In this document: piece after piece, positions 1 to 6,889 of the stretch | How the letters are laid out: the number at the start of each line of letters is the position of its first letter | Numbering within the stretch: position 1 is the first letter of the stretch | Source of the DNA: an uncultured Muribaculaceae bacterium | GTDB taxonomy: Bacteria; Bacteroidota; Bacteroidia; Bacteroidales; Muribaculaceae | Assembly (NCBI GenBank): GCA_910587355.1 | Contig: CAJUKF010000062.1 | Location: 1-11,995 of the forward strand | DNA length: 11,995 bases | Direction of reading: 5' to 3' | Program-made: the position numbers and the translations under genes | The notes under the pieces: generated by a model | The model's database searches: none | What the model was told of the DNA's origin: nothing | The model's input: the letters and a program-made list of their open reading frames with translations, nothing else

Positions 1-61
1 AACTGAATAGAGCATCTGACTACGGATCAGAAGGTTACAGGTTTGAATCCTGTACGAGTCA
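1..61 (+). tRNA. tRNA-Arg(ACG), 5' end cut by window edge
   Basis: The window starts inside the D-loop, so the acceptor 5' strand and the D-stem 5' strand are missing. What can be read is the D-stem 3' strand GAGC (10-13), the anticodon stem TCTGA/TCAGA (15-19 and 27-31) with the 7-nt loop CTACGGA, a 5-nt variable region, the T-stem ACAGG/CCTGT (37-41 and 49-53) with loop TTTGAAT, the acceptor 3' strand (54-60) and discriminator A61. The anticodon at 22-24 is ACG, giving arginine (CGN codons after A34-to-inosine editing). CCA is not encoded. Confidence 0.95.
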
Positions 62-65
62 CAAG

Positions 66-94
66 AGGGCGTCGCTAAAGCCGACGTCCTTTTT
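66..94 (+). terminator. Intrinsic terminator of the tRNA-Arg transcript
   Basis: A 9-bp stem, AGGGCGTCG (66-74) with CGACGTCCT (82-90) and one G-T pair, has a 7-nt loop and ends in a T run (90-94). It begins 5 nt after the tRNA. Its T run ends 4 nt before the ATG of the next gene, and I see no promoter in between, so the downstream genes may depend on read-through. Confidence 0.85.
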
Positions 95-98
95 GTTT

Positions 99-755
99 AT
101 GAAGCATCTCCTCTTATTCCTGATACTTTTCATCTTTATTCCGGGCACCGAGGCACGGGGCACTAAGGCCGACGACAAGGTTGCGGTGGCCCGTGAACTC
201 GCCGAGGCCACTCCTTCGGTGCAGCGTAATCCCTACCGCGGATATTCGTGGCGGGTGGACGAGGAAGGCGACACCGTTATGGTTATTTTCCTGCGGGACC
301 TTACAGTATATCCTCCCATGAAGTTCAAGAATAAGAAGCAGGAGGAATTCTACTGGCGTACGGTGCGTGATGTGAAACTTACGCTTCCATATGCAAAACT
401 TATTGCCGAAACACTCGTGGAGACCTATGAATATATCGAGACTTTTCCTACACAGAAGGAGCGTGAGGAGTATCTCAAGCAGATGGAGAGTTCGCTGTTC
501 AAGCAGTACAAACCTGTGCTGAAGAAGTTCAGCAAGCGACAGGCCAAAGTGCTGATTAAACTCATACAGCGCGAGACGCATCAGTCGAGTTACGATATAG
601 TGAAAGCCTTTCTCGGTACATTCCGTGCCACTTTCTGGCAGGGCTTCGGAAAACTCTTCGGTGTGAGTCTCAAAAGTTCATACAATCCCAATAAAGACGA
701 AAACGACGCAATGCTCGACCGTATAGCGCGCTGCGTAGAACAAGGCACGCTATGA
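99..755 (+). CDS. DUF4294 family secreted protein
   Basis: A 218-residue protein of unknown function. Residues 1-19 form a hydrophobic signal peptide (KHLLLFLILFIFIPG) with likely cleavage near residue 19, so it is probably periplasmic; no lipobox Cys is seen. The C-terminal half has what I recognise as DUF4294 features of Bacteroidota proteins: RQAKVLIKLIQRET (148-160), SSYDIVKAFLGTFRA (163-177), FWQGFGKLFG (179-188) and the acidic end SSYNPNKDENDAMLD. ATG at 99 is chosen over an in-frame TTG at 93 because the TTG lies in the terminator T run. The gene overlaps xerD by 4 nt (ATGA), so the two are probably translationally coupled. Family assignment is from memory of the motif; the link to XerD is positional only. 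Confidence 0.85.
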   Translation: MKHLLLFLILFIFIPGTEARGTKADDKVAVARELAEATPSVQRNPYRGYSWRVDEEGDTVMVIFLRDLTVYPPMKFKNKKQEEFYWRTVRDVKLTLPYAKLIAETLVETYEYIETFPTQKEREEYLKQMESSLFKQYKPVLKKFSKRQAKVLIKLIQRETHQSSYDIVKAFLGTFRATFWQGFGKLFGVSLKSSYNPNKDENDAMLDRIARCVEQGTL

Positions 756-1675
756 GCACGTATAGAGATGTACGTCCTCATTACGAGGCTTTCATGCTTC
801 TTGAACGGCGTCTGAGCGAAAATACTCGTATGGCCTATATGGCCGATGTAGACCGTCTTGCGGCATGGCTTGCTGAGGCCGGTATCGAAGCGCCTGACGC
901 CACCGAGCAGAATCTCCACGACTTTATTTTTGCACTCCATGACCTCGGGATAGCCCAGCGCACACAGGCCCGCATTGTGTCGGGTATCAAATCGTTTTAC
1001 AAATACCTTGTCATAGAAGGTATAAACGAGAAAAATCCGTCGGAACTGATAGAAGCTCCACGGCCGGGCCGTCATCTCCCCGAAGTGCTGAGCGTTCAGG
1101 AAATCGACAGAATGATTGATGCCATAGACCTTTATTCGCCTACAGGACGTCGCAACCGTGCCATTATCGAGACTCTGTATGGCTCGGGTCTGCGCGTGAC
1201 TGAACTCTGCACACTCGAACGTCGCCGTGTGTTTCTTGACGAAGGATATGTGATAGTGGCCGGCAAAGGCTCGAAAGAGCGTATGGTGCCCATGAGCCCC
1301 CAGGCAATAGAGCAGATAGACTTGTATCTCGAGGAGCGCGCACAGCGGGGCGAGACGGCAAAGCCAGGTGAGGAAGATTATCTGTTTCTCAACATACGCG
1401 GTGCACATCTGACGCGCGTAATGGTGTTTTATATTGTTCGACAGCTTGCCGAGGCGGCCGGTATCAAAAAAACGATATCGCCTCATACCCTGCGCCACTC
1501 CTTTGCCACGCATCTGCTCGAAGGGGGCGCCAATCTGCGCGCCATCCAGGCTATGCTCGGGCATGAGTCAATCTCGACGACAGAAATATATCTGCATCTC
1601 GACAACACACGTCTGCGCGAGGAAATTCTCAATCACCATCCGCGAAACAGAAAGGGGACAAAACAGTCAGATTAA
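752..1675 (+). CDS. xerD: Tyrosine recombinase XerD (site-specific recombinase)
   Basis: A 307-residue tyrosine recombinase of the usual Xer length. The N-terminal SAM-like DNA-binding domain covers about residues 8-92 and the catalytic domain about 110-300. All expected catalytic residues are present: Arg148 (GSGLRVTEL), Lys172 (AGKGSKERMVP), His245 and Arg248 (HTLRHSFATH), His271 (LGHESISTTEIY) and the nucleophile Tyr280. Xer proteins resolve chromosome dimers at dif near the division septum. The housekeeping role is inferred from intact length, neighbours typical of the core genome and the absence of att-like direct repeats or phage genes nearby. The start overlaps the DUF4294 stop (ATGA). 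XerC and XerD are hard to tell apart by eye, so the D designation is a best guess from the family context. Confidence 0.92.
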   Translation: MSTYRDVRPHYEAFMLLERRLSENTRMAYMADVDRLAAWLAEAGIEAPDATEQNLHDFIFALHDLGIAQRTQARIVSGIKSFYKYLVIEGINEKNPSELIEAPRPGRHLPEVLSVQEIDRMIDAIDLYSPTGRRNRAIIETLYGSGLRVTELCTLERRRVFLDEGYVIVAGKGSKERMVPMSPQAIEQIDLYLEERAQRGETAKPGEEDYLFLNIRGAHLTRVMVFYIVRQLAEAAGIKKTISPHTLRHSFATHLLEGGANLRAIQAMLGHESISTTEIYLHLDNTRLREEILNHHPRNRKGTKQSD

Positions 1676-1746
1676 TCATCGGGTGTCTGATTGCCGTCCT
1701 TTGGGAAAAGGCCCGGTTGTGCCCATGTAATATAAACTCTTGGGAA

Positions 1747-1779
1747 CTCTCATATCTCTCTCATATCTCTCTCATATCT
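1747..1779 (+). repeat. Three perfect tandem copies of an 11-bp unit
   Basis: The unit CTCTCATATCT occurs at 1747-1757, 1758-1768 and 1769-1779 without a mismatch, on a pyrimidine-rich strand. It is followed 2 nt later by an AT hairpin (1782-1798). Eleven bases is close to one helical turn, so the copies present the same face of the DNA. Confidence 0.95.
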
Positions 1780-1863
1780 AAAGATTAGTCAATAATCTCC
1801 GCCGCTATTCGGGAGGGCTTGGCCGGGGTGGATTAACTGAAAAAATTTTATGGTAAATCATAT

Positions 1864-1904
1864 TGTCCGCAAGTAATTTCCCCATAACTTTTGTGTGGCG
1901 GACA
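1864..1904. repeat. Inverted repeat TGTCCGC...GCGGACA with 27-nt spacer
   Basis: Perfect 7-bp arms lie at 1864-1870 and 1898-1904. The spacer holds TAACTTTTG (1885-1893), one base off the TAnnTTTG promoter element, with a TTG at 1863-1865 placed 19 nt upstream. It could be an operator around a minor upstream promoter, or the stem of a small RNA. Function is unknown. Confidence 0.5.
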
Positions 1905-1966
1905 GAGATTTTCAGCGGAGAGGGCGAACTGCATAATTTGCATAAAAAATATCCGTGTCAGATAGA

Positions 1967-1996
1967 TTGGAAGTGAAAATAAATTAGTATCTTTGC
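1967..1996 (+). promoter_or_regulatory. Bacteroidota-type promoter of the lipoprotein gene
   Basis: A -7 element TATCTTTGC (1988-1996) matches TAnnTTTG, with TTGG at 1967-1970 as the -33 element; the spacing from TTG to the -7 box is 18 nt. Transcription should begin near 2001-2004, giving a leader of about 30 nt before ATG 2035. That leader is AT-rich and has no Shine-Dalgarno sequence. Confidence 0.75.
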
Positions 1997-2034
1997 GCAA
2001 AGAATATATTCTATTTTTTAAACATAATTCGATT

Positions 2035-3720
2035 ATGAATCGTAAATTCTGCTATGTGCTCTTGCTTGGTGTAGCATTGTCGCTTTCTTCCTGCGGCAAG
2101 AAGATGGGCAAGTTCAGTGCTGATTATTTCAGTGTAACCCCTGACCCTCTCGAAGTTGTCGGTGTCAATGTTCCGGCACGCGTGAGCGCCAAAATCCCTG
2201 CAAAATTCTTTGTAAAGAACGCCGAGGTGACGGTAACTCCTACTCTTGTTTATAACGGACAGGAAGCAACTTCTCAGCCTTACACATTCCAGGGAGAGAA
2301 AGTCCGCGGCAACTATACCGTGATTTCTTACGACAAAGGCGGCTACGCCACAATCCCTGTCAACTTCACTTATCAGCCGGAAATGGCAAAGAGTGAACTC
2401 TATCTTGATTTCAATGTGGACCAGAACGGCAAGAAGTATGTGCTTCCCCGTGTGAAGGTTGCCGACGGTGTCATCGCCACAGCAGCCCTCGCTGACGCAG
2501 CTACTGTTGCTCCGGCTATCGCTCCCGATAAATTCCAGCGCATTATCAATGAAAAATACGCTGCCGACATTATGTTCCTCATCAATCAGGCCAATATCCG
2601 TGCCGGTCAGCTCAAGACCGATGCCATGGTTGAACTCCAGAAAGAAATCAAAGCTGCCAACGGCGACACCTCCCGTGTCCTCGAGGAAATCAATATTTCT
2701 TCTTACGCTTCGCCCGACGGTGGTGTGAAACTCAACACTAAACTCGCCGAAAATCGTGAGAAGAACACCAAGGACTACATGGAGAAGCAGCTCAAGAAAG
2801 ACAAAATCACCGAGTTCGGCGAACTCACCGCTCAGTTCACCGCTCAGGACTGGGAAGGCTTCCAGAAACTTGTTCAGCAGAGCAACATTCAGGACAAAGA
2901 CCTCATCCTCAGCGTTCTCTCTATGTACAAAGACCCCGAACAGCGCGAACGTGAAATCCGCAACATCTCCAACGTATTCGAGCAGCTTGCCGACGAAATT
3001 CTTCCGCAGCTCCGCTACTCGCGCATCACGGCTTCTGTTAACGTAATCGGCAAGAGCGACGCCGAAATCAAGCAGCTCTTTGCCACTGACCCCTCAAAGC
3101 TCAATGTAGAGGAAATTCTCTATGCGGCTTCGCTCACCGATGACAACAATCAGAAACTCAAAATCTACGATACTGCTGCCCGTCTCTACCCCAATGACTA
3201 CCGCACATGGAATGACCTCGGTATGGCACAGTTTGCCGACAAAGACTACAACGCAGCCAAGGCTTCATTCTCCAAAGCAGCTTCGATGGGCAACAATCCC
3301 GAGCCTGCTATGAACCTCGGTCTTATTGAACTCCTCAACGGCAATTACGCAAAAGCTGACCAGCTCTTCGGTTCTGCCGCAGGTGTCAAGGAACTCGGTG
3401 GCGCACTCGGTGTTTACTACCTTAAGAAAGGTGACGCAGCAGCCGCTGTTCGCGCATTTGGCGACACAAAGAGCAATAACGCCGCTCTTGCTCAGATTCT
3501 TACCAAAGATTACAGCAAGGCAAAATCTACTCTTGCAGCTATCGACGCTCCCGATGCGACCACATACTATCTGATGGCTATCCTCGGAGCCCGTACAAAC
3601 AACGAATCGATGCTCAACACCAATCTCCGTCAGGCTGTGCGTCTCGATTCCAAGCTTGCCAAGCAGGCTGCCAACGACCTCGAGTTTGCCAACTACAATA
3701 TCAGCAAGGCTCTCAACTGA
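2035..3720 (+). CDS. Outer-membrane-type lipoprotein with OmpA-like region and TPR repeats
   Basis: A 561-residue lipoprotein: residues 1-19 are a signal peptide and the lipobox is LSLSSC with Cys20. Residues about 25-145 are beta-rich and not recognised. Residues about 165-340 look like an OmpA-like fold; the segment SSYASPDGGVKLNTKLAENR (222-241) resembles the peptidoglycan-binding helix region of OmpA-type domains (family pattern: GYASPEG, then N..LSE.RA). Residues about 385-500 contain TPR-like helices (NDYRTWNDLGMAQFADKDY, then PEPAMNLGLIELLNGNYAKA). ATG 2035 is chosen over TTG 1993, which lies in the promoter. It is monocistronic, with its own promoter and 3' hairpins. Many codons end in C (CTC, ATC, AAC), which suggests strong expression. 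A cell-wall tethering or OMP-interaction role is inference. Confidence 0.8.
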   Translation: MNRKFCYVLLLGVALSLSSCGKKMGKFSADYFSVTPDPLEVVGVNVPARVSAKIPAKFFVKNAEVTVTPTLVYNGQEATSQPYTFQGEKVRGNYTVISYDKGGYATIPVNFTYQPEMAKSELYLDFNVDQNGKKYVLPRVKVADGVIATAALADAATVAPAIAPDKFQRIINEKYAADIMFLINQANIRAGQLKTDAMVELQKEIKAANGDTSRVLEEINISSYASPDGGVKLNTKLAENREKNTKDYMEKQLKKDKITEFGELTAQFTAQDWEGFQKLVQQSNIQDKDLILSVLSMYKDPEQREREIRNISNVFEQLADEILPQLRYSRITASVNVIGKSDAEIKQLFATDPSKLNVEEILYAASLTDDNNQKLKIYDTAARLYPNDYRTWNDLGMAQFADKDYNAAKASFSKAASMGNNPEPAMNLGLIELLNGNYAKADQLFGSAAGVKELGGALGVYYLKKGDAAAAVRAFGDTKSNNAALAQILTKDYSKAKSTLAAIDAPDATTYYLMAILGARTNNESMLNTNLRQAVRLDSKLAKQAANDLEFANYNISKALN

Positions 3721-3737
3721 TTGACTTGCCGTATGAA

Positions 3738-3760
3738 TGTTGCAGTGTCTGGCTGCAACA
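3738..3760. other. Perfect 8-bp hairpin in the 3' UTR
   Basis: The arms TGTTGCAG (3738-3745) and CTGCAACA (3753-3760) enclose a 7-nt loop, 17 nt after the lipoprotein stop. No T run follows on either strand, so it is not a standard terminator. It may protect the 3' end of the mRNA. Confidence 0.6.
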
Positions 3761-3791
3761 GAATAAAAAAGGTTATAATAGACCAATGATA

Positions 3792-3828
3792 GAAAGAGTC
3801 CGGTATAATGCCGGACTCTTTCATTTAA
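3792..3828 (+). terminator. Strong hairpin terminator after the lipoprotein gene
   Basis: A perfect 12-bp stem, GAAAGAGTCCGG (3792-3803) with CCGGACTCTTTC (3811-3822), has a 7-nt loop and is followed by ATTTAATATT. The T tail is weak but the stem is strong. The other strand lacks a T run after the stem, so it mainly serves the plus-strand gene. The rest of the gap up to 3923 shows no clear signal and no terminator for the minus-strand operon ending at 3924. Confidence 0.8.
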
Positions 3829-3923
3829 TATTAATCCAAATATCAGATTCAGTCTTTTGTGGCATTCATTCTTACACTTGCCTATGTAGTGTGTCTAATT
3901 GGTCAGATGCAAAAAAGAAATAC

Positions 3924-5630
3924 TTATTTTGCACTTATTCCATGCTTTTCGAGCATTTCAAAGTCTTGCTTTTTGAGACCTGATTCTTCAAGTGTGACGG
4001 CTTCATTGTAGTCGTTGAGGTAAACACGTCGTGGCTCTCGGTATGACTTGCTCACGAGTGATGCATCTGGTTTGAGTTGCGGAGTGTTTACTCCGGCAAG
4101 TGAGACAAGGGTGTGGAAGGCTGAGCGGCTTGAGGATACATTGCGATTCCTGTTGGCCAAAGCTGTCTCATAGAGACCATGGCGTGTCTGTCGCATGGCA
4201 CAGTTTATCCACAGTACCATAGGCACGTGAATCTGCCAGTAGGTTGGGGTAGGGGAAGCATGAAGAAATCGGTGGCGGTTGTCATCGAATATGTCTTCGC
4301 CATGGTCTGCAAGATAGAGCAGGGCAGCCGGTCGTCCGGTGGCTTCGAGTGTGTTCATGATGCTGTCAAGTACGGCATCGGTGTAGAGAATCGTGTTGTC
4401 GTAAGCGTTAATCAGACCGTCGCGGTTGGCTGCCTCCGCCTCTGCCGAGGGTTCGGGCAGAAAATATGCGTATTCTGCCGGATATCGTTCCTTATAATTG
4501 AAGTGCGACCCGTAAGTATGAAGAACGGCGAATACAGGTCGGCTACATGTACTGTCGATAGCGGATTTGAGATGCGTAACAAGCTCCATGTCAAAATGTC
4601 GGTTGCCGTCGTCGGTCAGAAAGCGGTGGGAGCGGGCCCGGCTGCCGAAAAAGTCGATGAGCGAATTGTTTCGGCGCTGATTCGACAGCCAGACTGTCGA
4701 ATAGCCGGCTTCAGCGAAGGTGTCGATAATGCCGCGTACGCAGAAAATTGAGTCGGCGAAGTCCTCGCAGTCGAGCGCCGACATGAGCAGCGGCACGCTT
4801 TTGTGTGTGGTGTTGCTTTCGCTCAGAGCCCGACTAAATGATACGATGCCGTCGCGGCGGCTAAGACATGGATTCGTGGGTCGGTCATAGCCGTTGAGCT
4901 GCCAGTTGTCGGCACGCGATGTCTCGCCTATTACGAGCACGAATACGGGCGGTATGCTGTCAGTGGGTGCGGATGTGGCATTGAAAGTATAGTCTTCGGA
5001 GGCGGTATAATAGTTTTTTGCAGCCTCAAAGCGCTCGGCGGCGGAGAACATGTTGCAGCTCACATTGAGCGGAAAGAGTCTGCGCGATGCATTATAGCCT
5101 TGACTGCCGCATAGAGCGACAATCAGTGTCACGATTCCTGTGAGTGTGATTGTCGTTCCTGTGACAAGGCCGGCGTGACGCTCATGCTCCGACAGACGGC
5201 AGTGACGGCACACGGCTATTATTGAGAGCACAATCACCGGCAGATAGAGCACGAGCACGGTTATTATTGCTATGCCGAGATTGCGCAACAGCTCTGTGGC
5301 TTCGTGCACATTGGTGGTGAGCACGTTGAGAAACATATCTATGGCGATGATTGATTCGCCGTAAAGAAAAAGGAGCACAATCTGGAATGCCGCCAGTATC
5401 ATTACCGGTATAAGGCAGAGCGCCGCGATTGCATTGCGGCGCCAGAAGGACATTATGAGAAAATATATGCCCAGAGGCAGCAGGGCGTTGACGGCCTTTT
5501 CGGCCACGGTGTACGGCTCTGTTATGTCGAGCCAAATGTTGGGTACAATCAGCAATAAAGGAACGGCCCACAGCAACAGAACCGGCAAAAGAGTGTGATG
5601 CTGTGTATTTTTATACTCAGAAAGCTTCAT
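3924..5630 (-). CDS. Phosphoethanolamine transferase, EptA/MCR-like (sulfatase fold)
   Basis: A 568-residue inner-membrane enzyme expected to move phosphoethanolamine from phosphatidylethanolamine to an envelope acceptor, probably lipid A phosphate. About five membrane helices lie in the first 175 residues (12-34, 47-62, 68-90, 118-141, 155-175), as in EptA and MCR-1. The periplasmic sulfatase-fold domain begins near 228. Metal-site candidates are Glu236 (GETSRADN), His376 (HTYGSHFNYKERYP), Asp442 and His443 (ADHGED) and His457. The nucleophile should be Thr274 or Thr275 (ESNTTHKSVPLLMS), in the place of the CGTST motif of MCR enzymes. The start overlaps the upstream barrel gene by 14 nt, so it is probably translated from the same mRNA. 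The lipid A acceptor is inferred from the family; glycan or protein acceptors are possible. Confidence 0.88.
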   Translation of the reverse strand: MKLSEYKNTQHHTLLPVLLLWAVPLLLIVPNIWLDITEPYTVAEKAVNALLPLGIYFLIMSFWRRNAIAALCLIPVMILAAFQIVLLFLYGESIIAIDMFLNVLTTNVHEATELLRNLGIAIITVLVLYLPVIVLSIIAVCRHCRLSEHERHAGLVTGTTITLTGIVTLIVALCGSQGYNASRRLFPLNVSCNMFSAAERFEAAKNYYTASEDYTFNATSAPTDSIPPVFVLVIGETSRADNWQLNGYDRPTNPCLSRRDGIVSFSRALSESNTTHKSVPLLMSALDCEDFADSIFCVRGIIDTFAEAGYSTVWLSNQRRNNSLIDFFGSRARSHRFLTDDGNRHFDMELVTHLKSAIDSTCSRPVFAVLHTYGSHFNYKERYPAEYAYFLPEPSAEAEAANRDGLINAYDNTILYTDAVLDSIMNTLEATGRPAALLYLADHGEDIFDDNRHRFLHASPTPTYWQIHVPMVLWINCAMRQTRHGLYETALANRNRNVSSSRSAFHTLVSLAGVNTPQLKPDASLVSKSYREPRRVYLNDYNEAVTLEESGLKKQDFEMLEKHGISAK

Positions 5631-6846
5631 TGATACTGAAAATAAAACCGGTCTGGTGACGTCCGAAGCCGAGGTCGAGGCGCACGTTCATCCGTTTTTT
5701 GAATTCCCACCGGTATCCGATGCCGTAATTTGGCAGCACATGGTTCCAGCGGAAGGCCGAAAATCTGGGGAATACCGTGCCGGCTCCGACCCAAAGTACA
5801 ATGCCGTTTCGTCGCCATACATGCTGGCGCAACTCCAGACACGCGTCAATTTCCGATTTGTCGCGGTAGCGGCCTTCAAAATAGCCGCGCATATTGTTGC
5901 TTCCGCCGAGAGTGGAAAGCAAGCCCCATGGAGTATTGCCGTATGTGATGCGGCCGTGCACCTGTGCGGCGATTATGGCGCCGCGCCATGCCGGCCAGAA
6001 TCCCGATACATTTACTTCGGTGAGTGAAAAAGAGTATTTATTGAAGAGAAGACGAGGATTGAAGCGCTGGTCGAGACGTATATACCACCCTCGTGTTGCA
6101 GCCGTGAGACAGTCGCGGGTATCATATTCGGCCGTAAACCCAACGCCTAAGTTGAATGTGCGTCTGTTTTCGCCTTCGAGCAGCCACGGTTTGCGGAAAT
6201 CATGGCCGTTCACATAGTTGAATGCCACGGTCGGCCCTATGTATAGATTTTCGGCCACGCGAACGATGTAATCAAACCGTGTGTCTGAGCACAGATACTT
6301 ATATCGGCTTTCGTTGTCATTGCTGATATTGTTCTCATAGCCTATGCCCCAGAATTTTGATGCGATAGACGCGAAATTGACATCGTATCTCATTCTTGCC
6401 AGGTCATCCTTGAAGATGTGCGTGCCGCGTATGCCGAGTTTGAAAAACATGCTTGTGGTTGCGTCGGCATAGATGGCCACATTGCTTTCGGGGGTCATGT
6501 ACACGCTGTCGGTATGAGTTGTATCGCTGCGGTAGATACCGGCTGCGACAAGTCCTATGCCGAATTTTGTGTCTGAGGAGTAGTGCGGACCGCCTATGAC
6601 GCTGAAATCGAATTTCTTATCTTTTTTCGGTTTGTTCGAGTCCTCGAAATATTCTATCACGCGTGCGATGATTCCTTTGCGTTTGGCAGCGGCGGCATTG
6701 AGCGGAACGGTATCTGGCGACAATGACAGAGTGTCGGCTGACGTCACGACGGGAGATACGCATTCGGAACAAGTGTAATGTTCTGATGCATAAATCGTTG
6801 AGAATATCAACGTGCAAACCGTTGTCAGCAGAATCTTCAAGTGCAT
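5617..6846 (-). CDS. POTRA-less Omp85/BamA-TamA-type outer membrane barrel
   Basis: A 409-residue outer-membrane beta-barrel. Residues 1-20 are a signal peptide (LKILLTTVCTLIFSTIYA). A linker of about 60 residues follows, including a KKDKK-type basic patch (74-78). From about residue 80 the sequence alternates amphipathic strands to the end. The Omp85 hallmark is in the loop GGSNNMRGYFEGRYRD (314-329), matching the conserved (V/I/M)RG(Y/F) of loop 6, and the protein ends in an OMP signal with terminal Phe409 (GFIFSINEAF). Full BamA and TamA carry POTRA repeats, but there is no room for them here, so this is a short Bacteroidota Omp85-like type. ATG 6846 is chosen because it precedes the signal peptide; an upstream in-frame ATG (6945) would cross the promoters. 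Substrate unknown. Confidence 0.85.
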   Translation of the reverse strand: MHLKILLTTVCTLIFSTIYASEHYTCSECVSPVVTSADTLSLSPDTVPLNAAAAKRKGIIARVIEYFEDSNKPKKDKKFDFSVIGGPHYSSDTKFGIGLVAAGIYRSDTTHTDSVYMTPESNVAIYADATTSMFFKLGIRGTHIFKDDLARMRYDVNFASIASKFWGIGYENNISNDNESRYKYLCSDTRFDYIVRVAENLYIGPTVAFNYVNGHDFRKPWLLEGENRRTFNLGVGFTAEYDTRDCLTAATRGWYIRLDQRFNPRLLFNKYSFSLTEVNVSGFWPAWRGAIIAAQVHGRITYGNTPWGLLSTLGGSNNMRGYFEGRYRDKSEIDACLELRQHVWRRNGIVLWVGAGTVFPRFSAFRWNHVLPNYGIGYRWEFKKRMNVRLDLGFGRHQTGFIFSINEAF

Positions 6847-6858
6847 AATGTACGTATC

Positions 6859-6889
6859 TTGCAAAATTAACAAAAACGAGTTAACTTTG
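6859..6889 (+). promoter_or_regulatory. Promoter of menD-menB
   Basis: A -33 TTG (6859-6861) and a -7 TAACTTTG (6882-6889) are separated by 20 nt, a very good match to the Bacteroidota consensus. Transcription should start near 6895, about 34 nt before menD. An imperfect inverted repeat GAGTTAAC-TTT-GTTAGCTC (6878-6896, 8 bp with one G-T pair) spans the -7 box and could be an operator. Confidence 0.8.
6861..6869 (-). promoter_or_regulatory. Candidate -7 element for the omp85-phosphoethanolamine transferase operon
   Basis: Read on the minus strand this is TAATTTTGC, matching TAnnTTTG. No good -33 TTG lies at the expected distance. Initiation about 6 nt downstream would leave a leader of only about 9 nt before ATG 6846. 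The element shares base 6861 with the -33 box of the divergent men promoter. Confidence 0.5.

Larger units (their letters stand above)
1676..2034. other. 359-bp intergenic region
   Basis: There is no convincing coding sequence. The region holds three copies of an 11-bp repeat (1747-1779), a small AT hairpin AGATTA/TAATCT (1782-1787 and 1793-1798), a 7-bp inverted repeat (1864-1870 and 1898-1904) and the promoter of the next gene (1967-1996). No clear intrinsic terminator for xerD is visible: the G/C clusters at 1700-1725 pair for only 3 bp and lack a T run. Confidence 0.6.

Noticed and set aside
590..1564. 324-codon open frame on the minus strand
   Set aside because: It lies opposite xerD and the end of the DUF4294 gene, both well supported; its translation is rich in Cys, His and Arg and shows no domain, as expected for a shadow of a coding strand.
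752..1675. XerD gene as the integrase of a mobile element
   Set aside because: It lies near a tRNA, but the tRNA is upstream and separated by another core gene; no att repeat of the tRNA 3' end, no cargo or phage genes are seen.
1700..1725. xerD terminator
   Set aside because: GGG/CCC pairs for 3 bp only and no T run follows.
1747..1779. CRISPR array
   Set aside because: The units are 11 bp with no spacers.
3726..3983. 85-codon plus-strand open frame
   Set aside because: It runs through two hairpins including the terminator and ends inside the transferase gene; no promoter or family signal.
4179..4751. 190-codon plus-strand open frame
   Set aside because: Antisense to the phosphoethanolamine transferase catalytic domain; no signature.
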